This document shows, piece after piece, positions 37,052-44,712 of a stretch of 64,000 bases of DNA. The position numbers and the translations under genes are program-made. The stretch is from Edaphobacter bradus (GTDB lineage: Bacteria > Acidobacteriota > Terriglobia > Terriglobales > Acidobacteriaceae), in contig NZ_JAGSYF010000001.1 in NCBI RefSeq assembly GCF_025685645.1, forward strand, positions 434,001-498,000, read 5' to 3'. The notes beneath the pieces are model-generated. The model was not told where the DNA came from. It saw only the letters and a program-made list of their open reading frames with translations, and made no database searches. How positions within the stretch are numbered: position 1 is the first letter of the stretch; every line of letters starts with the position of its first letter.

Positions 37052-37177
37052 TCTTCTATATGCTTCGTGTGTCAATATGCCAATCATGTACTGACCGGAA
37101 AGCCCGGCCGCGCTGAAGCACGCCTATGGTGCATTCGCGTTAAGATTATTCTCCTCAGAGCAAAGGCACCTGTGTAA

Positions 37178-37193
37178 CTGGCAAAAGTGCTAG
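37178..37193. promoter_or_regulatory. Imperfect CTAG-N8-CTAG site upstream of the sortase operon
   Basis: CTGG at 37178-37181, eight bases, CTAG at 37190-37193: one mismatch to the exact sites. It lies 91-127 nt before the sortase start, depending on the start chosen. Confidence 0.4.
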
Positions 37194-37327
37194 GGGGTGA
37201 TCAGCCACACGGTACTCCCCAACGGGCTGCATGGGAATTAGTGGTGAGCTGTGTCCTTTGCGATCCTTTGCGCACTTTCCCGCAACCGCCTGTTCGTGTG
37301 AATCCAACACCCCGAGATCTCCGGGCT

Positions 37328-37378
37328 CTAGTGTTTTTCCTAGTTTCGCTATTTCGGGACAATTAGTTAGATAGCTAG
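37328..37378. promoter_or_regulatory. CTAG-N8-CTAG site and a second imperfect copy
   Basis: An exact site occupies 37328-37343 (CTAG, eight bases, CTAG). A second, TTAG-N8-CTAG, occupies 37363-37378. Both lie between the sortase operon and the plus-strand remnant at 37463, 85-135 nt before the latter. Confidence 0.55.
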
Positions 37379-37462
37379 AAAAGACTTACCCCAACACACC
37401 GGGCGGAGAAAAGTTTGCGGTCAAGACCTCAAGAAATAAGATTGGTCTGCCTCTAGGAGGCA

Positions 37463-37633
37463 ATGATGAAGAATCATATAGGGACGCTAGGATCGCTTGG
37501 TGCGCTGGCTGCATTGGGATTTCAAGGGCAGTTCGCTCATTCGCAGGAAGAAGGCGCTCCCGGCAGCGTCCAAGTTCACATGGTCATAACGAATGAGGCA
37601 GTTCGGGATGGATATCTTCATCGACGAAAATGA
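37463..37633 (+). pseudogene. Truncated secreted protein gene (signal peptide plus VWA-protein-like start)
   Basis: A perfect AGGAGG site and ATG 37463 start a signal peptide (MMKNHIGTLGSLGALAALGF) followed by SVQVHMVITNEAVRDG, then a stop after 56 codons. Acidobacterial secreted VWA-domain proteins often begin with a similar VHMVVT strand, so this is probably the surviving 5' end of such a gene. The assignment is tentative. Expression signals look intact even though the gene is broken. Confidence 0.45.
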
Positions 37634-37770
37634 CATGCGGATCTCGCATGAGAATCGAAAACGCTTGCAGCGCCAAACTTTTCTGGTGCTGGCTCTGGTC
37701 ACAAGGAATTTGACGCGGCAATCCGGCTCGACACTGGCAGCCACGCTCGCTCCGGGGAACCCGCAGTGAT

Positions 37771-37926
37771 CAGCGTTATCTGGGCAAAGGCGACATTTTC
37801 GATAAAGCTATTGCGGCCTTCTCAGTCGCCTATGTCGATCAAACGGAACGCGATTATGAAACTCTCAAGAGTGCAGCACGCAAGGGGAAGCTGGAAGTCC
37901 TGATTGAGCGGGATTTAGCAGCGTGA
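37771..37926 (+). pseudogene. C-terminal remnant of a DUF2252 protein
   Basis: The frame RYLGKGDIFDKAIAAFSVAY followed by VDQTERDYETLKSAARKGKLE and a normal stop matches the C-terminal end of DUF2252 proteins, in which YADQTERD is highly typical. Everything upstream is missing; the preceding 140 nt do not continue the family in any frame. It is a 3' fragment, fused by deletion to the truncated gene at 37463. DUF2252 function is unknown. Confidence 0.65.
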
Positions 37927-37977
37927 AGCCAAGGTATCGAATCGCTGCCAAAGCCAGAATATTGGACGAATCGCAAG

Positions 37978-38661
37978 TCAGCCTTTGTGCTTCGGCGAAT
38001 GCTTCTCGAGGACATTCACCAGGGGTTTTCCGGCGGGTGTCGTGGTGACTCCGCCCTCGCGGACGATCTGATTTGCTGTGATGTCTTTGCCATAGACGTT
38101 CTTGTTCGCGTCGTCATCGGTGTCGAGCGATGCACTGCCCAAGGACGCGCCGGCGAACAGTCCCTTGGCCCTTGAGTAGGTGAGGACATCGACTTTGGGG
38201 TCGTTGGCGCCCACTGCCTTAGCGCCAGTAGGGCCGGCAACGGCACTTGCGTCAGCACCAAGCTTCATCTTGCCGGAGAGGACCTTTTCTGCGCCGGTCT
38301 TGGTTTCGACGAGCAATACGTAGTCGGTGGAAGAGCTGCCGAGCTGCACCCCAAGACTGCCGACGTCGATCTTGTACATTGCAGGTGCGGACCAGGGGCC
38401 GGTCATGTCTGTTCCGGTCCGGCAGACAATCACTCCGCGGCCGTAAGTCCCGCCAATGCCTACTGCGATCTTCTTGACGGAGGGGAAGACGAGGACGCAG
38501 ACCGATCTGTCGAGAAAGACCTGAGGAATTTCGTCTGGCTTAAGGAGGATTTGTTTCAGAACTTCGGCCGAGTCACCCAAGCGATCGTCGATCTTGTTTT
38601 GAGCAACTGCTGGCAGGGTCATCGCAAAGCTCACTAGAGCACATAATGCGGTTCGCTTCAT
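37978..38661 (-). CDS. SYLF-domain (lipid-binding, YSC84-like) secreted protein
   Basis: 227 residues from ATG 38661, with GAGAGG 7 nt upstream; the open frame extends 13 codons further without a ribosome site. A signal peptide (LCALVSFAMTLPAVAQ) is followed by the SYLF domain: VLVFPSVKKIAVGIGGTYGRGV, WSAPAMYKIDVGSLGVQLG, DYVLLVETKTG, YSRAKGLFAGASLG. Related domains bind phosphoinositides in eukaryotes; in bacteria they are periplasmic and of unclear role. A perfect CTAG-N8-CTAG site lies 111 nt upstream. Confidence 0.92.
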   Translation of the reverse strand: MKRTALCALVSFAMTLPAVAQNKIDDRLGDSAEVLKQILLKPDEIPQVFLDRSVCVLVFPSVKKIAVGIGGTYGRGVIVCRTGTDMTGPWSAPAMYKIDVGSLGVQLGSSSTDYVLLVETKTGAEKVLSGKMKLGADASAVAGPTGAKAVGANDPKVDVLTYSRAKGLFAGASLGSASLDTDDDANKNVYGKDITANQIVREGGVTTTPAGKPLVNVLEKHSPKHKG

Positions 38662-38771
38662 AATAAAACCTCTCTCAGTGGTTGGTGGGGGCCTGACCAC
38701 ATGGCAGCAAGGTACTCCCCTCGGTTCTCAGATTTCAAGTTCAGGCTATCGGCCAATTGATGAAACTGAAA

Positions 38772-38787
38772 CTAGCAGAATTACTAG
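38772..38787. promoter_or_regulatory. CTAG-N8-CTAG site upstream of the SYLF gene
   Basis: CTAG at 38772-38775 and 38784-38787 with eight bases between, 111 nt before the SYLF start. It is the third exact site in this part of the window. The rest of the 38662-39085 spacer shows no gene. Confidence 0.6.
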
Positions 38788-39085
38788 GGAGAGGAGGGTA
38801 CAAGGATGAAAGGGCTTGGGTGTGCTAATGGCGGGTAAGTTGATCCAGCTTCCTTCTCGCCCGTCGCAAGGTGCGCGATGGTAGGGCACCGAGGGATTTC
38901 GCCCTGAAAGGAGTTATCGTTGAAAACAAACGGTTGGTAACTGGCTATTTTTTAGTCACTTGCACGTCGCTCGATGCGCTTTTTCCTGCTTCGCGAAGCG
39001 GATGGCGTGAAGCTTGAGAACTGCGCTTCCTATATTCGCGAGTGACGCCTTGTCGTTCAATGCAAATGAAAGGAAAACGCGTATG

Positions 39086-39438
39086 TGGTGGAGGCGGCGG
39101 GAGTCGAACCCGCGTCCGAAAAAACTTTCAACAGAGAGCCTTCATGCTTTTTCCTGTTCATTTTGTCTCGTCATCGGCGCTTAGAACGGACAAAGATGCG
39201 ACGACGACCAGTCTGATTGATCTCGTCCGACCCGCGCAGACGGAGCAGGGAAGACCAGCCTACTGTGCGACGATCGGTACAGGCCCGTAGGCGAAGCTTG
39301 AGCGATCGGCTACTTAGTTAATTAAGCAGCAAGAGCCAGATTGTTGTTGGCACTTATAGTTTTGTGAGCGATTACGGGTGTCCACACCCCGGCATGCCTC
39401 TCTGCCGCAAGCAATCCCGTCGAAGCCGTGACGCCCCC
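39086..39438 (-). ncRNA. ssrA: Transfer-messenger RNA
   Basis: The minus strand begins GGGGGCGTCACGGCTTCGACGGG, the usual tmRNA 5' end, and finishes with the T-arm and acceptor GGTTCGACTCCCGCCGCCTCC plus an encoded CCA, about 353 nt in all. The tag frame near 39325-39355 reads ANNNLALAA followed by TAA, so stalled proteins would receive a 9-residue tag ending in the protease-recognised LAA-type tail. tmRNA frees stalled ribosomes with SmpB. The ends were placed from the 5' and CCA motifs. Confidence 0.95.
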
Positions 39439-39512
39439 ATTTGGAGCTGGCACCAACAATGTCTTGGGCTGTGCAAAGAACTGTCTCAAGTATACGCTGA
39501 AGGACCAGCCAC

Positions 39513-39932
39513 TCAGGCGAATACAAGAACCACTGCGCCGACCACGATCAGAGATGCGCCCCCGATCTTCACCGGAGTGAGCCGTTCGCCGAGGAAGAGC
39601 CAGGCGCCGAGGAGCACGAAGACGACGCTCAGCTTGTCGATAGGAGCAACGCTTGAGGCTGGTCCAAGCTGCAGCGCACGGAAGTAGCAGAGCCAGGAGA
39701 GTCCGGTGCAGACTCCTGAGAGGATGAGAAACAGCCAGCTACGACGGCCGATCTCAGCCAGCCCGTGGTGCCTCTCCAGGCTAAGTGCAATCGCCCAAGT
39801 AAAGAGGACGATCACAGTGGTCCGTATCGCGGTCGCGAGGTTGGAATCGATTCCTGCTATTCCTACCTTAGCGAGGAGGGCTGTCGCGCCGGCGAAGATC
39901 GCGGAGAGAAACGCCCAGAAGACCCAGGTCAT
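39513..39932 (-). CDS. EamA/DMT-family half-size transporter
   Basis: 139 residues with four or five hydrophobic helices; a single EamA repeat (about half of the usual ten-helix carrier). The motif LCYFRALQLGPASSVAPIDKLSVVFVLLGAWLFLGERL near 80-118 is diagnostic. Half-size members work as dimers and export metabolites or quaternary compounds. It lies between the CYCXC gene and ssrA, all on the minus strand, 45 nt after the former. Confidence 0.88.
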   Translation of the reverse strand: MTWVFWAFLSAIFAGATALLAKVGIAGIDSNLATAIRTTVIVLFTWAIALSLERHHGLAEIGRRSWLFLILSGVCTGLSWLCYFRALQLGPASSVAPIDKLSVVFVLLGAWLFLGERLTPVKIGGASLIVVGAVVLVFA

Positions 39933-39977
39933 GTTCTGAGCATACGCTGATCTGGGTGCCCGACTCTGCGATCTGAT

Positions 39978-40415
39978 TTAGAGGGCGGCGGCAGTCAGGT
40001 CGACCATCTGCCACTCGCCGCGCTCGATGCCGGCTCGAATCTGTGCTGAGGTCTGGCCTTTCTTCGTCTGCTGGTACGCATATACGACTTCGCGCATGCA
40101 GGTAGAGCAGGCGGCTCCGTGGGTGCCTTCGAAGCAACTGTGCAGGCTGTTGTGTCCCAAGGCACGATCGCAGTGGCAGTAGCATGGCTCCTGATAGAGA
40201 ACGTCAGGGATATTAGCCGCCATCTTGTATGCCGTGACCTGGTAGGGGTGGGAGAAGTATTCCCCGGTAAGCTGTTCGCCGCTTAGAATCGCGGGCAGTT
40301 GCTTTTTGGGGGGAGCAGTGTGGTAGGCAGGCACATCGTTTGCCGGATTCGTCCACTGGCCTGAGGCCACCACGGTGACCAATCCCAACGCAACGCATCC
40401 CAGAAGGCGCTTCAT
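39978..40415 (-). CDS. CYCXC-family secreted cysteine-rich protein
   Basis: 145 residues with a short signal peptide (LGCVALGLVTVVASG). The core PCYCHCDRALGHNSLHSCF and AACSTCMREVVYAY carries seven cysteines; the CYCHC motif defines the CYCXC family, which in some lineages uses selenocysteine. It probably binds metal or takes part in periplasmic redox chemistry. A terminator-like hairpin lies about 80 nt upstream on the same strand, suggesting attenuation. Confidence 0.82.
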   Translation of the reverse strand: MKRLLGCVALGLVTVVASGQWTNPANDVPAYHTAPPKKQLPAILSGEQLTGEYFSHPYQVTAYKMAANIPDVLYQEPCYCHCDRALGHNSLHSCFEGTHGAACSTCMREVVYAYQQTKKGQTSAQIRAGIERGEWQMVDLTAAAL

Positions 40416-40493
40416 GGAATCATCCTAAACGGCTCGATGCGCTAAAACCAGTGTTTTCGGCTTGATGGGTGGGTTGTGAGGACTGGCAAAGGC

Positions 40494-40530
40494 AAAAAAA
40501 GGCGGCACGAACGGTAATTTGTCCGTGCCG
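40494..40530 (-). terminator. Terminator/attenuator upstream of the CYCXC gene
   Basis: On the minus strand CGGCACG (40530-40524) pairs with CGTGCCG (40509-40503), followed after GC by CTTTTTTTG. This is a textbook intrinsic terminator located before, not after, the downstream gene. Confidence 0.7.
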
Positions 40531-40620
40531 GGAGGCCAGTGACGCAACTCGTGTCAGTCGAGGGATAGTCCCGGACTGAAGAACTGTCCGGAGCGGATAC
40601 ACGCGCCCCGTAGTTATGAA
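40531..40620 (-). ncRNA. Candidate structured leader or small RNA ending at the attenuator
   Basis: The segment before the terminator contains a 6-bp stem CCGGAC/GTCCGG (40571-40591) and a TGAC/GTCA stem near 40540-40556. Together with the terminator this could be a free small RNA of 100-120 nt or a riboswitch-like leader. I could not match it to a known class. Confidence 0.35.
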
Positions 40621-40758
40621 TATACCACAATATGGAGGATGGGTATAAGAAAATACGTTCTGTCATATAAAAATGCTGATTGCGGCTTGAATGTAGGCGA
40701 GGTCATTCCTGTGCGTTGACGCGAAACCAGTTCGGCAGACAGGTTGTAGGCTTGTCGA

Positions 40759-41046
40759 CTAGGAAAGGGGGAATTTCGTATCGAGCTGAGAGGCCATGGC
40801 GGCATCGCGGCTCGTGATTCCACCGGCGTCATGGGAGACAAGGCCTAGACGGACGTTGTTGTAGCGGATGTCGATGTCGGGGTGATGGCCAGCGGCCTCC
40901 GCCATTTCGGCCACCCGGTTGACGAAGGTTATGGCGGCGACAAAGTCGGGGAAGGTCCAGTCACGAACAAGCTTGCCTCCCTCGTACTTCCATCCGGGTT
41001 GCGATTTCAAAAGGCTATCGATCTCGGGCTGGGTCAGCGGTGGCAT
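40759..41046 (-). CDS. phhB: 4a-hydroxytetrahydrobiopterin dehydratase
   Basis: 95 residues, full length for the pterin-4a-carbinolamine dehydratase family. The active-site signature EAAGHHPDIDIRYNNV and the later LVSHDAGGITSRD are intact. It regenerates the pterin cofactor, or assists molybdopterin-related chemistry where no hydroxylase exists. Its start lies inside the last 32 nt of the HD-GYP regulator gene, so the two are co-transcribed; a functional link is not evident. Confidence 0.93.
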   Translation of the reverse strand: MPPLTQPEIDSLLKSQPGWKYEGGKLVRDWTFPDFVAAITFVNRVAEMAEAAGHHPDIDIRYNNVRLGLVSHDAGGITSRDAAMASQLDTKFPLS

Positions 41047-42199
41047 GGGCGGCTCCCTTCAGTGCTTCCGGCGTAAGTGATGCTAGACCGAAGGGTTTGG
41101 CGTGCGCAACTGTGGGTCGGATCAGAGTGGGCAGGGCGGAGACTGAGGCTTTGTCAACCTCGCCACGGAGCTCAGCCCAGGATTCGGGCGGCACCCGAAG
41201 GAAGACCTCGACGATTGCGGGGTCGAACTGGGTTCCAGAGCAGCGGGCGATCTCCTGCTGGGCCGCTGCGAAGGTGGTGCCCTTACGATAGGGGCGGTCG
41301 GAGGTCATGGCGTCAAGCGTGTCGGCGATGGCGAAGATGCGCGCGCCAAGGGGGATCTCGGAGCCACGGAGCCCCCGAGGGTAGCCGGTGCCATCAAAGC
41401 GCTCCTGGTGAGAGTAGACGATCTCGGCGGAGTCGCGGAGAAAGGGAATCTTGCTCACCATCTCGTAGCCGCTGCGGCAGTGCTCGCGCATGATGGCCAT
41501 CTCAGCGGCGGTGAGGCGGCCGGGCTTGTGGAGGATAGCGTCGGGTGTGGCGATCTTGCCGATGTCGTGCAGGAAGGCGCCTCGGGCGATGATGCTGAGA
41601 TGATCGGAATTGACCCCAAGGGCGCGGGCCAGGGCGATTGTGTACGCTGTAACGCGGCGGGAGTGGCCCTCGGTCTCCTCGTCGCGGAGGTCGAGGGCGT
41701 CGCCCATGGCCTCAAGGGTGATATCGTAGCTGCGCTCCAGCTCGTGCATGGCTGCGCGAAGCTGAGCGGTACGAGCGGAGACGGCGTCTTCGAGGTTCTG
41801 GCGATAGGCGTTGTGCTGCTGGCGCAAGCGGCCATGCTCGATTGCGCGAAAGACGACGCTCTCAAGCTGAGCACGTTCGAAGGGTTTTAGCAGGTAGTCG
41901 ACTGCGCCACGGCGGAAGGCGTTAGTGGCCACGTGGATGTCGTGTACAGCGGTGATGAGGATGACGGGAGTGCCGGGGTGATCGGCGGAGATGCGGTCCA
42001 GGAGTGAGATGCCGTCGATGCCGGGCATCATGATGTCGGATAGAACGAGGTCGTAGGCTGGGTCTTCGCGCAGACGGATCAGGGCCTCTTCGGCGCCATT
42101 GGCGAGCACGGGGGAGTAGCCGCTGCGCTGGAGCATGGCCGCAATGATGCTGCGAACGGCGGGCTCGTCGTCGACTACCAGGATTCGTTCTTGTGACAT
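41015..42199 (-). CDS. Response regulator with HD-GYP phosphodiesterase domain
   Basis: 394 residues: receiver (about 1-120; Asp10/Asp11, phosphoacceptor Asp55 in LVLSDIMMPG, Lys in DYLLKPFE), a coiled linker (EDAVSARTAQLRAAMHELE), then an HD-GYP domain. The latter has HSRRV, HDIGK, the H of REHCRSG, HQERFDGTGYPRGLRG and the IADTLDAMTSDRPYR stretch. HD-GYP enzymes hydrolyse c-di-GMP to pGpG or GMP, so this regulator probably lowers c-di-GMP on phosphorylation. No cognate kinase is adjacent. Confidence 0.94.
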   Translation of the reverse strand: MSQERILVVDDEPAVRSIIAAMLQRSGYSPVLANGAEEALIRLREDPAYDLVLSDIMMPGIDGISLLDRISADHPGTPVILITAVHDIHVATNAFRRGAVDYLLKPFERAQLESVVFRAIEHGRLRQQHNAYRQNLEDAVSARTAQLRAAMHELERSYDITLEAMGDALDLRDEETEGHSRRVTAYTIALARALGVNSDHLSIIARGAFLHDIGKIATPDAILHKPGRLTAAEMAIMREHCRSGYEMVSKIPFLRDSAEIVYSHQERFDGTGYPRGLRGSEIPLGARIFAIADTLDAMTSDRPYRKGTTFAAAQQEIARCSGTQFDPAIVEVFLRVPPESWAELRGEVDKASVSALPTLIRPTVAHAKPFGLASLTPEALKGAAHATADPARDR

Positions 42200-42362
42200 T
42201 GACCTGAGACTCCTCGGCGCAGGTCGCGCCGTTTCTCTTATCGGCGGGGCAGAGCGAGACGTTAGTTTGAGTGTTCTCCTTTTGAGGGGCTGGAGACGGC
42301 TGCCTGGCGATTAGATTTCCTGTGACCGCAAATATTTTTTCGCGTCTCATGAGCAGCATCAG

Positions 42363-43013
42363 GTGAATTTCAAGTTCCTCACAAGGGAAGAATCGAGAGT
42401 GTGTGTGCAGATAAAGATAGAGAATCTACGGCAGCGCGGGCCCTGGGCTATCAATCGAAGTCTTATTGTGCTGCTATTTGTATTTGCAGCAACGATGTTT
42501 AAACCCAGTTTGCTTGCGGCCAAGACTCCCGATGTCGGAGGTACAGCGCCGGATTTTACTTTGTCTACGCCGGAAGGGCGGGCAATTCGTCTCTCAGAAC
42601 TTACTGCAAACGGCAAGGTTGTTCTGGTGGTCCTTCGAGGCTACCCTGGCTATCAATGCCCATACTGCCAGCGTCAGGCACATGACTTTCAAGTGAATGC
42701 CGGGCGGTTCGCTGAGAACAATACGCAGGTTCTGCTGGTCTATCCGGGGCCGCCTGCTGAACTGGGTGAGCGAGCAAAAGAGTTCCAAGCTAAGCAGGGC
42801 GAACTTCCCGCCAACTTCCATCTGGTGATCGATCCCGACTACAAGTTCACCAATCAATATGGTCTGCGATGGGACGCACCGCACGAGACTTCCTATCCTT
42901 CTACCTTCGTCATCGATTCACACGGCGTGATTCTGTACCGAAAGGTCAGCCACGCTCATGGAGATCGTACGACCGCGGACGATGTTCTTGCGGAAGTAGT
43001 CAAGGAAAAGTGA
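42363..43013 (+). CDS. Peroxiredoxin/thioredoxin-fold redoxin, membrane-anchored or secreted
   Basis: 216 residues from GTG 42363; the true start may be downstream, since no ribosome site stands out. A hydrophobic segment (INRSLIVLLFVFAATMF) suggests export. The AhpC/TSA domain (about 57-205) has GYPGYQCPYCQRQA with a CxxC pair in place of the single peroxidatic Cys motif, and VIDSHGVILYRKV near the end. It likely reduces peroxides or thiols in the periplasm. It converges with glmU, with 3 nt between the stops. Confidence 0.85.
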   Translation: MNFKFLTREESRVCVQIKIENLRQRGPWAINRSLIVLLFVFAATMFKPSLLAAKTPDVGGTAPDFTLSTPEGRAIRLSELTANGKVVLVVLRGYPGYQCPYCQRQAHDFQVNAGRFAENNTQVLLVYPGPPAELGERAKEFQAKQGELPANFHLVIDPDYKFTNQYGLRWDAPHETSYPSTFVIDSHGVILYRKVSHAHGDRTTADDVLAEVVKEK

Positions 43014-43016
43014 GGT

Positions 43017-44456
43017 TTACCTCTGCGTCTCCTCAACAGCCTTTTTAGCTTCCTGCTTTGCCTTTTTTGTCGCGACCCATCCAGGCTTGGTGGTCTGGCG
43101 GCTGCGGCCTAAGGCGAGTGCGCCTTCGGGAACGTCTTCGGTGATGCAGCTTCCGGCGGCTATGTAGGAACCGCTGGCTAGTGTCACCGGGGCGACAAGC
43201 GTGGAGTCGGAGCCCACGAAGACACCGTCGCCGATGGTGGTCTGGTGCTTGTGCACGCCGTCGTAGTTGCAGGTGATGGCTCCGGCACCGATGTTGGTTC
43301 CGGCGCCGATGACGGCGTCGCCGAGGTAGTTGAGGTGGTTGGCCTTGGAGCCTTTGCCGATGGTGACCTTCTTGGTCTCGACGAAGTTGCCGATGTGTGC
43401 GCCTTCGCCGATGCGGCTCTCGGGGCGGAGGTGCGAGTAGGGGCCGAGTATGGCTCCGTTGGAGACCTCGGCTCCATCGAGAATGCAGCCGTTGCGGATC
43501 GTCACGTTGTCGGCGACGACTGAGTTCTGGATGACGGAGTAGGAGCGGATGCGGCAGTCGGAGCCGATCTTTGTGGCACCGAGAAGTTGGACGAAGGGCT
43601 CGATGATGGTGTCGGGTTCCACGGTGACCTGGGCATCGATGATGCAGGTCTCGGGGCGAAAGATAGTGACGCCGGAGGCCATGAGGCGGCTGGCGGTTTC
43701 GAGGCGCATGGCGGCGTCGAGGTGCATCATCTCGGCGATGGTGTTGGCTCCGAGAACCTCGTCGACGCTTTGCGCTTTGACTGCGACGACGCGGCGGCCG
43801 TCGGCGACGAGCATGGCGGCGACGTCTGTAAGGTAGAACTCGCGGTGGGCGTTGTCGGTGGAGAGCAGGTCGAGCTTGGAGAATAGCGCGGAGGTCTCGA
43901 AGCAGTAGATCCCGGAGTTGATCTCGGGGGCGCTGAGTTGGTCGGGCTTAAGCGATTTCTGCTCGACGATGGCGGTGACCTCGGGGCCGTCGGGCGTGCG
44001 GCGCAGGACACGGCCATAGCCATTGGGATCTTTGGGGACGGCGGTGAGGATGGTCATCGCCGCGCGTTCGGCGAGGTGAAGCTGAGCGATGGAGGCGATG
44101 GTCTCGGGCTTGATGAGCGGCACATCGCCGGAGAGGACGAGCAGGTTCTGCGGGACGGGCTCTCCTGAGAGCGCGAAGTATGCCTTGACCATCTGGAGGG
44201 CGTGACCGGTTCCTAGCTGCTCCTCCTGAAGGACGAAGCGGATTCCGGTGGATTCGACGGTCGCTTTCACGCGGTCGGCCTCGTGGCCGATGATGCAGTA
44301 GATCTGATCGGCGGGCACGAGCGTCTTGGCGGCGGCGATGACGTGGAGCAGAAGTGCCTGGCCTCCAATCTCATGGAGAACCTTGGGCCTCTTGCTCTTG
44401 AGCCGCGTGCCTTTGCCGGCGGCCATGATGGCGATGGCGAATCCTTTGGTGTTCAT
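43017..44456 (-). CDS. glmU: Bifunctional UDP-N-acetylglucosamine pyrophosphorylase / glucosamine-1-phosphate N-acetyltransferase
   Basis: 479 residues, full length. The N-terminal uridylyltransferase has MAAGKGTRLKSKRPKVLHEIGG and LSGDVPLI. The C-terminal left-handed beta-helix acetyltransferase has hexapeptide repeats, NFVETKKVTIGKGSKANHLNYLGDA and NYDGVHKHQTTIGD. It makes UDP-GlcNAc for peptidoglycan and lipid A. A short Lys/Glu-rich tail follows the helix. Confidence 0.97.
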   Translation of the reverse strand: MNTKGFAIAIMAAGKGTRLKSKRPKVLHEIGGQALLLHVIAAAKTLVPADQIYCIIGHEADRVKATVESTGIRFVLQEEQLGTGHALQMVKAYFALSGEPVPQNLLVLSGDVPLIKPETIASIAQLHLAERAAMTILTAVPKDPNGYGRVLRRTPDGPEVTAIVEQKSLKPDQLSAPEINSGIYCFETSALFSKLDLLSTDNAHREFYLTDVAAMLVADGRRVVAVKAQSVDEVLGANTIAEMMHLDAAMRLETASRLMASGVTIFRPETCIIDAQVTVEPDTIIEPFVQLLGATKIGSDCRIRSYSVIQNSVVADNVTIRNGCILDGAEVSNGAILGPYSHLRPESRIGEGAHIGNFVETKKVTIGKGSKANHLNYLGDAVIGAGTNIGAGAITCNYDGVHKHQTTIGDGVFVGSDSTLVAPVTLASGSYIAAGSCITEDVPEGALALGRSRQTTKPGWVATKKAKQEAKKAVEETQR

Positions 44457-44610
44457 CTTTTGGCTATCTTCTCATGGGTGTTTCGGCTCGTTCTTTTCGC
44501 CAGTTTCTTCTGATGTTCAGAAGGTACCTCTCCCCCGCCTTATTTTGTGCAAAGTATTCAAAGCAAATTGTTTAGGTCTGGACTTCGGTTGCGGTTAATG
44601 TTAAATGCAG

Positions 44611-44631
44611 AAGCCCGGCTAAGCCGGGCTT
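44611..44631. terminator. Hairpin between glmU and the 44713 gene
   Basis: AAGCCCGGC (44611-44619) pairs with GCCGGGCTT (44623-44631) around a TAA loop. It sits about 80 nt past the stop of the minus-strand gene at 44713. No strong T-run follows on either strand. Confidence 0.5.
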
Positions 44632-44712
44632 CGCTTCTGTATCTCTACGTTTAAGGTTAGCAGGGGTGTCAAGGGTTGGGTGTGGAAATCCAGGCGGACT
44701 GGACTCCGCGCC

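Noticed and set aside
39086..39110. A tRNA gene suggested by the T-arm and acceptor sequence
   Set aside because: The matching 5' half is about 330 nt away and includes the tmRNA start and tag frame, so it is ssrA.
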